Under the pieces are notes generated by a model. It was not told where the DNA came from and did no database searches. It saw nothing but the letters and a program-made list of their open reading frames with translations. This document shows positions 8,510 through 16,797 of a DNA stretch of 64,000 bases, piece after piece. Position 1 is the first letter of the stretch; the number at the start of each line of letters is the position of its first letter. The position numbers and the translations under genes are program-made. This DNA comes from JAAYUH01 sp964640995 (GTDB lineage: Bacteria; Caldisericota; Caldisericia; B22-G15): positions 434,001-498,000 of the forward strand of contig CAZXJJ010000001.1 of assembly GCA_964640995.1 (NCBI GenBank), written 5' to 3'.

Positions 8510-10027
8510 TTACTCCTTTTTCAAACCAAGCATATATGGTCCAAGATCTCTTCCAGTTAAACCTTCATAATTTTTAAACTCTTTTACAATTTCACCATTG
8601 TAAATAACCAAGATTCTTGTTGAAAGTTTAAGTATTTCATCCAAATCTGCTGATACAAGAAAAATCGCAGCACCATTATCTCTTGCCTCTTTAAGTAAAT
8701 TATGTACTAACTCTTCTGAACCAACATCAATTCCTCTTGTTGGTTGATCTGCAATTATAACAATAGGGTCTGATGAAAGTTCTCTTGCAACAACTACTTT
8801 TTGTATATTTCCTCCTGAAAGTGAGTTAACAGGATTTTTAGATGATATTGTTATAATGTTAAATTTTTTAATGAGGTCATTTGTATGATTCTCTATTTCT
8901 TTTTCTTTTAATAAAACTCTTCCCGAGAAGGATTTTTTATAATATCTATCAACTATTACATTTTCCTCAATTGTCCCCTTATCTGCAACTCCATCTTTCA
9001 TTCTATCTTCTGGAATATGAGAAATTCTTTTTTCTCTTATTTTTCTTGGAATTAAATTTGTAATATCTTCTCCTTTTAAAAATATTTTTCCTGAGGTTGG
9101 TCTCCTTAAACCTGTTAAAATTTCCACAAGTTCTGTTTGTCCATTTCCTTCAATTCCTGCGAGTCCCAAAATTTCATAAGATTTTAATTGAAATGACACT
9201 CCTTTTAAAACTTTTATGTTCTCCTCATTTACATATGTTATATCTTTTGCTTCAAAAATCACTTCACCTTCTTTTTCACATGGAGGTATTCTCTCAAAAC
9301 TTATCTCTCTTCCAACCATAAGATATGCAATTTCATGTTCATTGAGTTCCTTTGCATCTTTTGTTGCAACAATTTTTCCATCTCTCATTACAGTTATTTT
9401 GTCTGCAATTTCAAGAACCTCTTTTAATTTATGTGAAATAAAAATAATTGTTTTTCCAGATTTTTTGAGGTTTCTCAATGTATTAAATAAAACTTCTGTT
9501 TCTTGTGGAGTTAAAACTGAGGTTGGCTCATCTAAAATTAGGATTTCTGCATTTCTAATCAGTGCTTTCAATATTTCAACTCTTTGTCTTAAACCAATTG
9601 GAAGATCCTTTATTTTTTTATCAAAAGGAACTGGAAGACCAAACTCTTCAGAAACTTTTTTTGTTGTTTCAATTGCCTTTTTTGTATCAAGAAACATTCC
9701 TCTTTTTGGTTCAATTCCCAAAAGAAGATTTTCATAAACTGTAAGATCTGGTGCTAACATGAAATGTTGGTGCACCATTCCAATACCAATTTTAATTGCA
9801 TCATATGGATTTTTTATTTTTATTTCTTTCCCCTTATAAAAAATTTTTCCTTCTTGTGGTTCTTCTATTCCAAAAATAATTTTCATTAATGTTGTTTTGC
9901 CAGCCCCATTTTCACCAACAATTGCATGAATTGTTCCTTCTTCAATATCAAGTGAAACACCCTTATTTGCAACAACTCCATTTGGATAAACTTTAACTAT
10001 ATTTCTTACTGAAAGAATTACACCCAT
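8510..10027 (-). CDS. nupO: nucleoside ABC transporter ATPase with two fused nucleotide-binding domains (NupO type)
   Basis: A 505-residue tandem ABC ATPase. Domain 1 has Walker A GENGAGKTT, Q-loop GMVHQHFM, a degenerate signature (LPIGLRQRVEI) and Walker B ILILDEPTSVL. Domain 2 has a degenerate Walker A region (GIEGNGQTELVEIL), a canonical LSGGNIQKVVVAREL signature and IADQPTRGID. This asymmetry is usual for sugar/nucleoside importer ATPases. It energises the two permeases downstream. It is separated from the binding-protein gene by a terminator-like hairpin at 10042-10068. A short SD-like GGAGGG precedes the ATG. Confidence 0.92.
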   Translation of the reverse strand: MGVILSVRNIVKVYPNGVVANKGVSLDIEEGTIHAIVGENGAGKTTLMKIIFGIEEPQEGKIFYKGKEIKIKNPYDAIKIGIGMVHQHFMLAPDLTVYENLLLGIEPKRGMFLDTKKAIETTKKVSEEFGLPVPFDKKIKDLPIGLRQRVEILKALIRNAEILILDEPTSVLTPQETEVLFNTLRNLKKSGKTIIFISHKLKEVLEIADKITVMRDGKIVATKDAKELNEHEIAYLMVGREISFERIPPCEKEGEVIFEAKDITYVNEENIKVLKGVSFQLKSYEILGLAGIEGNGQTELVEILTGLRRPTSGKIFLKGEDITNLIPRKIREKRISHIPEDRMKDGVADKGTIEENVIVDRYYKKSFSGRVLLKEKEIENHTNDLIKKFNIITISSKNPVNSLSGGNIQKVVVARELSSDPIVIIADQPTRGIDVGSEELVHNLLKEARDNGAAIFLVSADLDEILKLSTRILVIYNGEIVKEFKNYEGLTGRDLGPYMLGLKKE

Positions 10028-10041
10028 CTGCCCTCCATATT

Positions 10042-10068
10042 AAAAAGGGGAGGTCTTTGCCCCCCCTT
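10042..10068 (-). terminator. intercistronic terminator/attenuator between binding protein and ATPase genes
   Basis: On the minus strand AAGGGGGGG (10068-10060), loop CAAAGA and CCTCCCCTT form a 9-bp stem with one G-T pair, followed by five T residues (10046-10042). It lies 13 nt after the lipoprotein stop and about 15 nt before the ATPase start. Probable partial terminator that lets the binding protein be made in excess over the membrane complex (inference). Confidence 0.75.
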
Positions 10069-10080
10069 AGATATTAAAAT

Positions 10081-11145
10081 TTACTTACCGAAAGCAGTCT
10101 CTACAACAATTTCACCATTGATTATTTTCTGCTCAAGTTCTTTAATTTTATTTCTGAATTCCTCTGAAACAAGTTTTCTATAATTTTCATTATCTGCTAC
10201 TCCAACTCCACCTTCTTTAAGTCCAAGTGCTTCTGCCTGACCATATGGACACTTTCCTTCAATATGAAGTTTTATTCCTCTAAATATCGATAGATCAACA
10301 TTTTTCATCATTGATGTAACAATGTAAGATGCTTTTTCTGGGTCAGAATCTTTTATCATAAGATATTGGTCAGAGTCAACTCCAATTGCATATTTTTTCA
10401 TCTCTTTTGCGGCATCTAAAAGTCCGAGACCAGTTTCACCTGCAACATTGAATGCAATATCTGCTCCTTGATTATATTGTGCTAAAACCAACTCTTTTCC
10501 TTTTGCAGGATCTGAGAATGAACCAGCATAAGATACTAAAACTTGAACTTCAGGATCAATATATTTTGCACCTTGAATGTATCCAACTTTAAAATCATTT
10601 ATAACTGGAATATCCATTCCACCTAAGAAACCTATTATTTTTTGTGGATTTGCAAGAGGCATATTTGATTTTGTTATAAGCGCAGCAAGTGCTCCAACTA
10701 AGAATGAGGATTCATTTTGTTTATAAAGAATTGAGTATACATTTTGAAGATTCCCCAATTCATATCTTACAGAAGTGTCATAGGTGAAGAATCTTTTATT
10801 TGGATATTTTGGTGCTAATTTTTCAAGAATTTCCTGAAGTTGCCAAGTTCCAGCAATTATTATGTCCCAATCACCTTGGCATAGTTGTTCGATATCTGGT
10901 TCCCATCTTGCAGGGTCATATCCACCCTCAATTGTTTTCCCTTCAATTCCTAGTTCTTTTATTGCTTTTTCTAAACCTCTATTTGCAGAATCAAAAAATG
11001 ACTTATCGCCAAGAGTTCCATTGATATATAGAACTACTTTTAATTTTTTCTCTACTGGTTTTTCCTCTTTTTTCTTACAACCTGAAAGAGAAATTACACT
11101 TACAATCAAAATGCTTACTAAAATAATTGCTAATAATTTTTTCAT
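10081..11145 (-). CDS. nupN: BmpA/Med-family nucleoside-binding lipoprotein (NupN type)
   Basis: A 354-residue secreted lipoprotein. A charged N terminus MKK, a hydrophobic core and lipobox LSGC (C23) are followed by a Lys/Glu-rich tether. The mature part has the PBP1_BmpA pattern: GDKSFFDSANRGLEKA, GGYDPARWEPDI, NESSFLVGALAAL, GFLGGMDIPVINDF, GADIAFNVAGETGLG and AIGVDSDQY. It captures nucleosides at the cell surface and delivers them to NupOPQ. It is first of the four transporter genes, 46 nt downstream of a nucleoside hydrolase gene, and is separated from the ATPase by a hairpin that should lower downstream expression. Confidence 0.93.
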   Translation of the reverse strand: MKKLLAIILVSILIVSVISLSGCKKKEEKPVEKKLKVVLYINGTLGDKSFFDSANRGLEKAIKELGIEGKTIEGGYDPARWEPDIEQLCQGDWDIIIAGTWQLQEILEKLAPKYPNKRFFTYDTSVRYELGNLQNVYSILYKQNESSFLVGALAALITKSNMPLANPQKIIGFLGGMDIPVINDFKVGYIQGAKYIDPEVQVLVSYAGSFSDPAKGKELVLAQYNQGADIAFNVAGETGLGLLDAAKEMKKYAIGVDSDQYLMIKDSDPEKASYIVTSMMKNVDLSIFRGIKLHIEGKCPYGQAEALGLKEGGVGVADNENYRKLVSEEFRNKIKELEQKIINGEIVVETAFGK

Positions 11146-11191
11146 ACAAACCTCCTAAATATGAGTATTTTTTGATAAATTTATGATTTTT

Positions 11192-12118
11192 TTAAACTCT
11201 CTCACCTCCTTTTAAAAAATTAATTTTCTCTAAGATTTTAAAAAATCTATCTTTGTAAAAATCAGTTACAATTTCAAAATCTTCTCCTTCTTGAAGAACA
11301 GATGCACCTCTTAGTGTTGTATAATTTAATTCCATTTGGAGGTTTGATTTTCTTTTTTCTTTAATTACTTCTTCATCAATATAACAAGAAGTTGTAATAG
11401 GATCTGGAAGAGACATTCCTCTAATTCCAAGTCGACTTTCAAAATATGAAATAGGATAATTTATCAAAGAGAAAAAGAGTCTCCCTCCATGAGTATTTGC
11501 ATCAACAACTTTTTTAAATTCTTCTTCCAAGAATACATTTTTTATAATTGGATCCCAAGGGACAATTGTCATTTTTATTTTAGATTCAATAACACTTTGA
11601 ACTGCTTCAGGGTCAACATAAAAATTGAATTCTGCAAATCGAGTTACATTTCCCCTTTCGATTGCACCACCCATTGAATAGATTTGATTTATATAATTTT
11701 TTAGATCTGGATAAAGATTTAATGCAATGGAAATGTTTGTTAGAGGGCCAAGTGCAATTAAATCAATCTTTCCCTCTTCTTTTGCAATTTTATAAATTGC
11801 TTGGGGTGCAGGAATCTCTTCTTCTTTCCTTGAAGAATATTTTAAATCAATCTCACCAAGACCATCACTTCCATGAATTTTTGCTCCTCTTGTAAAATTG
11901 TGAACAAGAGATTTACTTGCACCTTTATAAACTTTGATATCTTCTCTTCCAAAATAATCTAAAATTCTTAATACATTCTTTGTAACTTGATCAACATATG
12001 TATTTCCAGTTAAAGTTGTTATTCCTTTTATCTCTAAATCATCTTCATAAGAGAGAGCAATCATTATTGCAATTGCATCATCAATTCCAGCGTCTGTATC
12101 AATTATTACTTTTCTCAT
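11192..12118 (-). CDS. nucleoside hydrolase-family protein, copy 2 (atypical active site)
   Basis: 308 residues, IUNH fold. DTDAGIDD at residues 7-14 (Ala replaces the usual Pro), HGSDGLGEI, ALGPLTNISIAL, MGGAI and AEFNFYVDPEAV are conserved. In the C-terminal motif where active purine/pyrimidine hydrolases carry HDP or HDA, this protein reads LPDPITTSC: the Asp calcium ligand is kept but the preceding His is absent. Its start overlaps the ribokinase stop by 4 nt, so cleavage product and kinase are coupled. It may use another leaving-group strategy or substrate than copy 1. The family is certain, the substrate is not. Confidence 0.9.
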   Translation of the reverse strand: MRKVIIDTDAGIDDAIAIMIALSYEDDLEIKGITTLTGNTYVDQVTKNVLRILDYFGREDIKVYKGASKSLVHNFTRGAKIHGSDGLGEIDLKYSSRKEEEIPAPQAIYKIAKEEGKIDLIALGPLTNISIALNLYPDLKNYINQIYSMGGAIERGNVTRFAEFNFYVDPEAVQSVIESKIKMTIVPWDPIIKNVFLEEEFKKVVDANTHGGRLFFSLINYPISYFESRLGIRGMSLPDPITTSCYIDEEVIKEKRKSNLQMELNYTTLRGASVLQEGEDFEIVTDFYKDRFFKILEKINFLKGGERV

Positions 12119-13017
12119 CTGTTATCTTCCATAAGTTTAATAACCTCCTCATATTCTGGACAAGATACACTTGCTCCTTTTCTTGTAACAGAAATTGCTG
12201 CGGAAGCATTTGAAAATTTTAGAGAATAAAAAATGTCAAAATTTCTTTGAAGAGATACTGCAAAAGCACCATTGAAAATGTCTCCTGCTGCAGTTGTATC
12301 AATTGTTTTAACTTTATATGCAGGAGCGTTATATTCCAAACCATTTATATCTTTATAAAAACTACCCCTTTCACCAAGTTTTGCAATAACAACCTTTGCC
12401 CCCTTTTCAAGTAAGTAATCTATTTTTTCATTAAAGTTTTCTATATTATCTGTTAAAATTTTAAGTTCTGTTTCATTTGGAGTTAAATAATCAACAAATG
12501 GTAAAATTTCCAAAAACTCTTTTTTTGCAGGAGCAGGATCAAAAATAACTTTTACACCTCTCTCTTTTGATATTTTTGCACTTTTTAAATTTGTCTCAAA
12601 AGGTATTTCTCCTTGAAGGAGTAAAATATCATTTTCTTTAATATTCTCTTTAAGAAAATTTATCTCTTCTTCTCCAACTTTTCCATTAGCTCCTTCAAAA
12701 ATTACAATTTTGTTTCTTCCGTTTTTATCAACATTTATAATTGCAAGGCCTGTGTTAGTTTCTTTTTCAATTTTTATTTCATATTTTAAATTAAAAGAGT
12801 TAAGTTCATTTATTAAAAATTTTCCAAAATAATCATCCCCTAATCTTCCAATAAATAAAACATCTCCATTCAATTTTTTAACAGAAACTGCTTGATTTGC
12901 TCCTTTTCCACCTAAGGCAGTTAAAATAATATTACCTTTAATAGTCTCCCCAATTTCTGGAAACCTTTCAACAAAGATAGTTAAATCAAAATTAATACTC
13001 CCTAATACATAAATCAT
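12115..13017 (-). CDS. rbsK: ribokinase (PfkB family)
   Basis: A 300-residue PfkB sugar kinase. The N-terminal GSINFDLTIFVERFPEIGET and GGKGANQAVSVKKL motifs are specific to ribokinase-like members, and the C-terminal DTTAAGDIFNGAF holds the catalytic Asp with an anion hole. DPAPAKKEF and TPNETEL are also ribokinase-typical. It would phosphorylate ribose released by the two nucleoside hydrolases to ribose-5-phosphate. It is translationally coupled (4-nt overlap) to nucleoside hydrolase 2. A 42-nt gap separates it from mazF; no Shine-Dalgarno is evident before its ATG. Confidence 0.92.
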   Translation of the reverse strand: MIYVLGSINFDLTIFVERFPEIGETIKGNIILTALGGKGANQAVSVKKLNGDVLFIGRLGDDYFGKFLINELNSFNLKYEIKIEKETNTGLAIINVDKNGRNKIVIFEGANGKVGEEEINFLKENIKENDILLLQGEIPFETNLKSAKISKERGVKVIFDPAPAKKEFLEILPFVDYLTPNETELKILTDNIENFNEKIDYLLEKGAKVVIAKLGERGSFYKDINGLEYNAPAYKVKTIDTTAAGDIFNGAFAVSLQRNFDIFYSLKFSNASAAISVTRKGASVSCPEYEEVIKLMEDNR

Positions 13018-13059
13018 GAGAAATAAAATTTTAATATATAAATATTAATTATCATAAAT

Positions 13060-13419
13060 TTATATTTTTATCAACCCTAAGGAAATTTTGAGTGCAATAT
13101 CAACTTTTCCCATTGTCTCTTTTTTAAGTTTCCCCAATTTTTTTCTCAATCTTTTTTTATCAATTGTTCTTATTTGATTTAAAAGAATATAACTTGTTTT
13201 ATCTAATCCTCCCTCTTTTTCAGCTACTTTTATTACAATTGGATAAGCTTCTTCAATTTCTTTTGAAGTTATCGCAGCAACAATAACTGTTGGTGAATAT
13301 TTGTTTCCAATATCATTTTGAATTATTAAAACAGGCCTTAATCCACTTTGTTCAGAACCAGTAGAAGAGGAGAGATCCACAAGATAAATCTCTCCTCTTC
13401 TTATCTGTTCCTTTTTCAT
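13060..13419 (-). CDS. mazF: MazF/PemK-family mRNA interferase toxin
   Basis: 119 residues, the full length of an EndoA/MazF toxin that cleaves RNA at short sequence motifs. Signature pieces are RRGEIYLVDLSSSTGSEQSG (the catalytic Arg region), RPVLIIQNDIGN, TVIVAAITSK and the C-terminal LLNQIRTIDKKRL. The ATG shares one base with the stop of the antitoxin gene, so both are made from one message in antitoxin-first order. It is the last gene of PASTA-rpe-antitoxin-toxin. The pair sits in a metabolic operon rather than on an evident mobile element. Confidence 0.93.
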   Translation of the reverse strand: MKKEQIRRGEIYLVDLSSSTGSEQSGLRPVLIIQNDIGNKYSPTVIVAAITSKEIEEAYPIVIKVAEKEGGLDKTSYILLNQIRTIDKKRLRKKLGKLKKETMGKVDIALKISLGLIKI

Positions 13420-13685
13420 TATTTGATATGTTTCAATATATCTCTAAAAAGCTCTTGCTCAATTTCAAAAAACTCTCTCGAGAAAAACAAACTTGTTTCT
13501 GAAGATTCTTTGTATCCTTTAATCATCTCTTTTTTTATTCTTGTTTTTCTATCTTCAAGTGCAAGATAAAAAGCTAAAAGTTCTTTTATAAGATCCTCTT
13601 TCTTCTTTTTCTCTCTTTTAGCTTTTTTCTCAATTGCTTCTGCCAATTCTTTTGGCAGGTCAATAATCAATCTCTCATTTTTCAT
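13419..13685 (-). CDS. mazE: antitoxin of the MazF module (ribbon-helix-helix type)
   Basis: 88 residues. The N terminus RLIIDLPKELAEAIEKKAKR, followed by a lysine-rich helix and EDLIKELLAFYLALE, has the beta-strand plus two-helix pattern of ribbon-helix-helix (EndoAI/MazE-like) DNA-binding antitoxins. The acidic/aromatic C-terminal segment (SLFFSREFFEIEQELF) is a plausible toxin-binding tail. It overlaps rpe by 4 nt upstream and abuts mazF downstream. Identity rests on fold pattern and pairing with MazF; sequence signatures alone are weak. Confidence 0.8.
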   Translation of the reverse strand: MKNERLIIDLPKELAEAIEKKAKREKKKKEDLIKELLAFYLALEDRKTRIKKEMIKGYKESSETSLFFSREFFEIEQELFRDILKHIK

Positions 13686-14320
13686 ATTAAATTCCTTAAT
13701 ATATAAAGATTCTCTTTTTTAATTTTAAAAAAATAATTTCCAAAAACAGCAATATCAACACCTACTTCTTTTAGTTTTAAGGCAATTTCATAATTTAAAC
13801 CACCATCTACCTCAATTTGAAATTTCAAACCCATCTCATTTTTTATGTTAGCAACTTTTTTAATTTTTTCAATAGAGCTTTCAATAAATTTTTGACCAGA
13901 AAAGCCGGGATTTACACTCATTATTAAAATAAAATCTATATCTCTTAAAATTGAATCAAGAGTAAAAATTGAAGTTCCAGGATTTATAGCAACTCCTGCA
14001 AGAGCACCTCTATTTTTTATATTGTTAATTAATTTATTTATATGATAATTATTTTCAATGTGAATTGAAATCATATTGACTCCACAATCTATAAATCTAT
14101 CAATATAATTTTCAGGATTTTCAATCATAAGATGAGCATCAAGTGGAAGATTTGTTAATTCTCTTACAGCTTTGATAACTGGAAAACCAAAAGAGATATT
14201 AGGAACAAAATGTCCATCCATAATATCAAGGTGAACTATATCGCCAAACTCTTCTATAAGTTTTATCTCAGATTCAAGATTTTTAAAATTTGCAGCAAGA
14301 ATTGATGGTGCAATTTTCAT
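13682..14320 (-). CDS. rpe: ribulose-phosphate 3-epimerase
   Basis: A 212-residue TIM-barrel enzyme interconverting ribulose-5-phosphate and xylulose-5-phosphate. MKIAPSILAANF, the metal-site HLDIMDGHFVPNISFG, LDAHLMIENPENYID, MSVNPGFSGQKF and EVDGGLN are the family signatures. It is bracketed by 4-nt overlaps with the PASTA lipoprotein gene upstream and the antitoxin gene downstream. A PASTA protein next to rpe recalls the prkC-rsgA-rpe arrangement in Bacillota, but no kinase is seen here. It lies near ribokinase and within 9 kb of transketolase, making a route from ribose into the pentose phosphate pathway. Confidence 0.95.
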   Translation of the reverse strand: MKIAPSILAANFKNLESEIKLIEEFGDIVHLDIMDGHFVPNISFGFPVIKAVRELTNLPLDAHLMIENPENYIDRFIDCGVNMISIHIENNYHINKLINNIKNRGALAGVAINPGTSIFTLDSILRDIDFILIMSVNPGFSGQKFIESSIEKIKKVANIKNEMGLKFQIEVDGGLNYEIALKLKEVGVDIAVFGNYFFKIKKENLYILRNLI

Positions 14321-14997
14321 GGATTTACATAAAGGTCAATTATTGTATCTTTACTTCCATATGTAAGAGGTTCTGGGTCTTGGTCCCAAATTACTCCTGA
14401 AGGATATACAGGATTTGATTTTTTAATAATTTTTCCTACACTAAAACCACTTGTTACTATAACACTTTTTGCCTCTTCAACTGATAAACCAATTAATGAT
14501 GGTATTTGATACAATGTTCCTTTTGAAATTTTTAAATCTATTTTTGTTCCCTCTTCAACATATGTTTTTGGAGAAGGTGTCTGATCTAAAATAATTCCAA
14601 CTTCAACATTTGGAACAGAAACCTCCTCAATATTTCCAAGTTGCAATTTATTTTGATAAATTAACTCCTGTGCATCTTTAAAATTCATTCCAATAAAATC
14701 TGGAACAAGAACTTTTGGTGGTCCACTACTTATAACAACATTTATTATTCTTCCTTTTTTAACAAGAACAAATGGTCCTGGATCTTGAGAAATAATGTAA
14801 TCAATAGGGTAATCTTTTGCAAAATCAGATTTAACAACTTTAACAAGGAGTCCTTTTTCTTCTGCGACCTTTTCAGCATCTCTTAATTTAAGACCAACAA
14901 GTGAGGGAACAGATACAAGTTCTTCTTTACCAATAGCACATGAAATAAGAGGAAGAGTTATAAGTATTGATATTATTATCAATATCATTTTTTTCAT
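14317..14997 (-). CDS. lipoprotein with three PASTA domains
   Basis: 226 residues. A signal peptide ends in lipobox LISC (C20), then three PASTA repeats fill the rest (about 32-95, 96-160 and 161-226). Each starts with VPSLVGL/VPDFIGM/IPSLIGL and has the SQDPGP/DQTPSP/DQDPEP turn. PASTA domains bind muropeptides or beta-lactam-like ligands and usually occur on PrkC/StkP kinases or penicillin-binding proteins. Here they stand alone as a surface-anchored protein. It is first in the operon with rpe and mazEF. A TATAAT ends 6 nt before the ATG and no SD is visible, so the message may be leaderless. Confidence 0.88.
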   Translation of the reverse strand: MKKMILIIISILITLPLISCAIGKEELVSVPSLVGLKLRDAEKVAEEKGLLVKVVKSDFAKDYPIDYIISQDPGPFVLVKKGRIINVVISSGPPKVLVPDFIGMNFKDAQELIYQNKLQLGNIEEVSVPNVEVGIILDQTPSPKTYVEEGTKIDLKISKGTLYQIPSLIGLSVEEAKSVIVTSGFSVGKIIKKSNPVYPSGVIWDQDPEPLTYGSKDTIIDLYVNP

Positions 14998-15002
14998 GTT
15001 TA

Positions 15003-15019
15003 AATTATATCATATAATT
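15003..15019. promoter_or_regulatory. symmetric divergent -10 region between PASTA and PfkB genes
   Basis: AATTATAT-C-ATATAATT is an 8-bp perfect inverted repeat around one base. It contains TATAAT on the plus strand (15013-15018, towards the PfkB gene) and on the minus strand (15009-15004, towards the PASTA gene). The two start codons are only 37 nt apart. The -35 boxes are weak. Promoter use is inferred. Confidence 0.6.
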
Positions 15020-15034
15020 CTTATAGAGGATTTA

Positions 15035-15964
15035 ATGGAAAAATCAGTTCTTGTATTAGGTGATAATTGTATAGATATAAGAGTAAAAATAAAGAAAAAT
15101 GATTTTCAATTTAAGAGCGATGAAAATTCTCATGTTAAAGAGTTAAAAATAGTTCCTGCAGGAACAGGTGTAAATTTTTCAGTTGCTTTAAGTAAACTTG
15201 GAATAAAAACATATTATCTCTCTTCTTTGAGTAGAGATTCTTTTGGAAAAACTATTTTTAACTTTTTAAAAGAAAATAGAGTAAATTGTGATTTTATAAA
15301 TTTTTCAGACAAAAACACTGCAATGATTATTATAGTTTTAAATAGAAGTGGCGAAAGGATATCTTTTGCAAATTTAAAAAATGCAAGTTATATTGATACA
15401 GATTTTGAAAAATTTTCTTCATTAGATATAAAAAATTTTTCATTAATTTATATATCAGGAGGTTTGCTTACAGAAAAAAATTTAAATGAAAGAACCTTTT
15501 CTTTTTTAAATTCAATAAAAAATAAAACAAAAATCTTTTTTGACTTGAATTATAGAATTGGTAAAGATATTAAATATTTCAAAGATTTTTCTTTTAAAAT
15601 TTTAGAAATTTCTCACTTTGTTTTCACGAATGAGAGTGAATTAAGTATAATAAAAAAAGAGAATTTTAAGAGATTTTTAAATGAAGGGAAAATTTTTATT
15701 TTGAAAATGGGAGAAAAAGGCTCGAAGATTATTTTAAAAAATGAAGAGATTTTCATGCCATCATTTAAAATAAAAAGTATAGATACAACTGGAGCAGGAG
15801 ATATATTTAATGCAGCATTTATATATTCATATTTAAATAATTACTCTTACAAAAAATCTCTTTATTTTTCAAATTTAGTTGCTGCACTTTCAACAACAAA
15901 AATAGGAATTTATATTCCTCAAAAAAGGATATTAAATAAATATTTAGAAGAGAGGAGGAAATAA
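15035..15964 (+). CDS. PfkB-family carbohydrate/nucleoside kinase linked to molybdenum hydroxylase genes
   Basis: 310 residues from the ATG at 15035, chosen because AGAGGA ends 4 nt upstream; a longer frame from 14996 lacks an SD. VLGDNCIDIRVKI, the PAGTGVNFSVALSKLG segment (glycine pair of the substrate site), ISGGLL, FTNESELSII and the catalytic DTTGAGDIFNAAF place it in the PfkB family. It is not a close match to ribokinase and the substrate is unknown. Its stop shares a base with the start of the FAD subunit of the hydroxylase, so the four genes form an operon. That suggests a role on a nucleoside or sugar in the same pathway. Confidence 0.85.
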   Translation: MEKSVLVLGDNCIDIRVKIKKNDFQFKSDENSHVKELKIVPAGTGVNFSVALSKLGIKTYYLSSLSRDSFGKTIFNFLKENRVNCDFINFSDKNTAMIIIVLNRSGERISFANLKNASYIDTDFEKFSSLDIKNFSLIYISGGLLTEKNLNERTFSFLNSIKNKTKIFFDLNYRIGKDIKYFKDFSFKILEISHFVFTNESELSIIKKENFKRFLNEGKIFILKMGEKGSKIILKNEEIFMPSFKIKSIDTTGAGDIFNAAFIYSYLNNYSYKKSLYFSNLVAALSTTKIGIYIPQKRILNKYLEERRK

Positions 15965-16797
15965 TGTTAAAAAATGTGAAAGAGTGGTTTTATCCAGAAA
16001 AAGTTGAAGATGCATATGAACTTCTTAAGAAATATGAACAAAATTGCGAATTAGTAGGTGGTGGACTTGATATTGTTTGGAGAGAAAAGAATGACATAAA
16101 ATATCTAATCTTTCTAGAGAAACTACCACTAAACTATATTAAAATTGAAAATGAATTAATAAAAATAGGAGCAACAACTTCAATTGGAAAAATTGAAAGA
16201 TTTGTGGGACTCAAGAATTTTTTAAGAGGTTCTTTTATAAATTCAATTTCAAAAATTGCAACACCAATACTTAGAAACATTATGACAGTTGGTGGAACAA
16301 TTGCAAGAGGATATGGATGGTCTGATGTTTTAACAATATTTATGACTCTAAATTCAAAAATAGAAATCTATAATGGTGATTATTTTTCCATTAAATTAGA
16401 AGATTTTATTGATTATAAAAAGAAAAATGAAAAATTCATAATAATTGATATTGAGTTTCCAAATTTTGATTCAAAATATTTCTTTTCATACATAAGATTC
16501 ACAAGAACAAGTGCAGATATTCCTATTATTAATGAAGGTTTTCTATTAAAAATTGAAGATGGTTTAATAAAAGATGCAAATGTTTTATTAGGAGCTAGAC
16601 CAAGTTTTCCAGTTCATCTTAAAAAAGTTGAAGAGTTTTTAATTGATAAAAAATTAAATGATGAGAACATAAATTATGCAAAAGAATTAATTGATGTTCC
16701 TCTTCTTGATGATTTTAGAGCATCTAAAGAATACAGAACTGAACTTTCAAAAGTTTTAACAAAAAGGAATTTAGAAAAAATAAAGGAGGAGTTATGA
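15964..16797 (+). CDS. molybdenum hydroxylase FAD-binding subunit, operon 1
   Basis: 277 residues, CoxM/XdhB-type medium subunit that carries FAD and passes electrons from the Fe-S subunit to the acceptor. The N-terminal FAD loop reads ELVGGGLDIVWREK, and the second flavin loop is TPILRNIMTVGGTIARG. The C-terminal CO_deh_flav_C domain ends with FRASKEYRTELSKVL. It lies between the PfkB gene (shared base) and the 2Fe-2S gene (4-nt overlap). The full complex is expected to be cytoplasmic. The substrate may be xanthine, hypoxanthine or another N-heterocycle. Confidence 0.92.
   Translation: MLKNVKEWFYPEKVEDAYELLKKYEQNCELVGGGLDIVWREKNDIKYLIFLEKLPLNYIKIENELIKIGATTSIGKIERFVGLKNFLRGSFINSISKIATPILRNIMTVGGTIARGYGWSDVLTIFMTLNSKIEIYNGDYFSIKLEDFIDYKKKNEKFIIIDIEFPNFDSKYFFSYIRFTRTSADIPIINEGFLLKIEDGLIKDANVLLGARPSFPVHLKKVEEFLIDKKLNDENINYAKELIDVPLLDDFRASKEYRTELSKVLTKRNLEKIKEEL

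Noticed and set aside
11146..11191. Purine riboswitch or other RNA regulator in front of the binding-protein gene
   Set aside because: The gap is only 46 nt, with no conserved aptamer-like helices; too short for a riboswitch.
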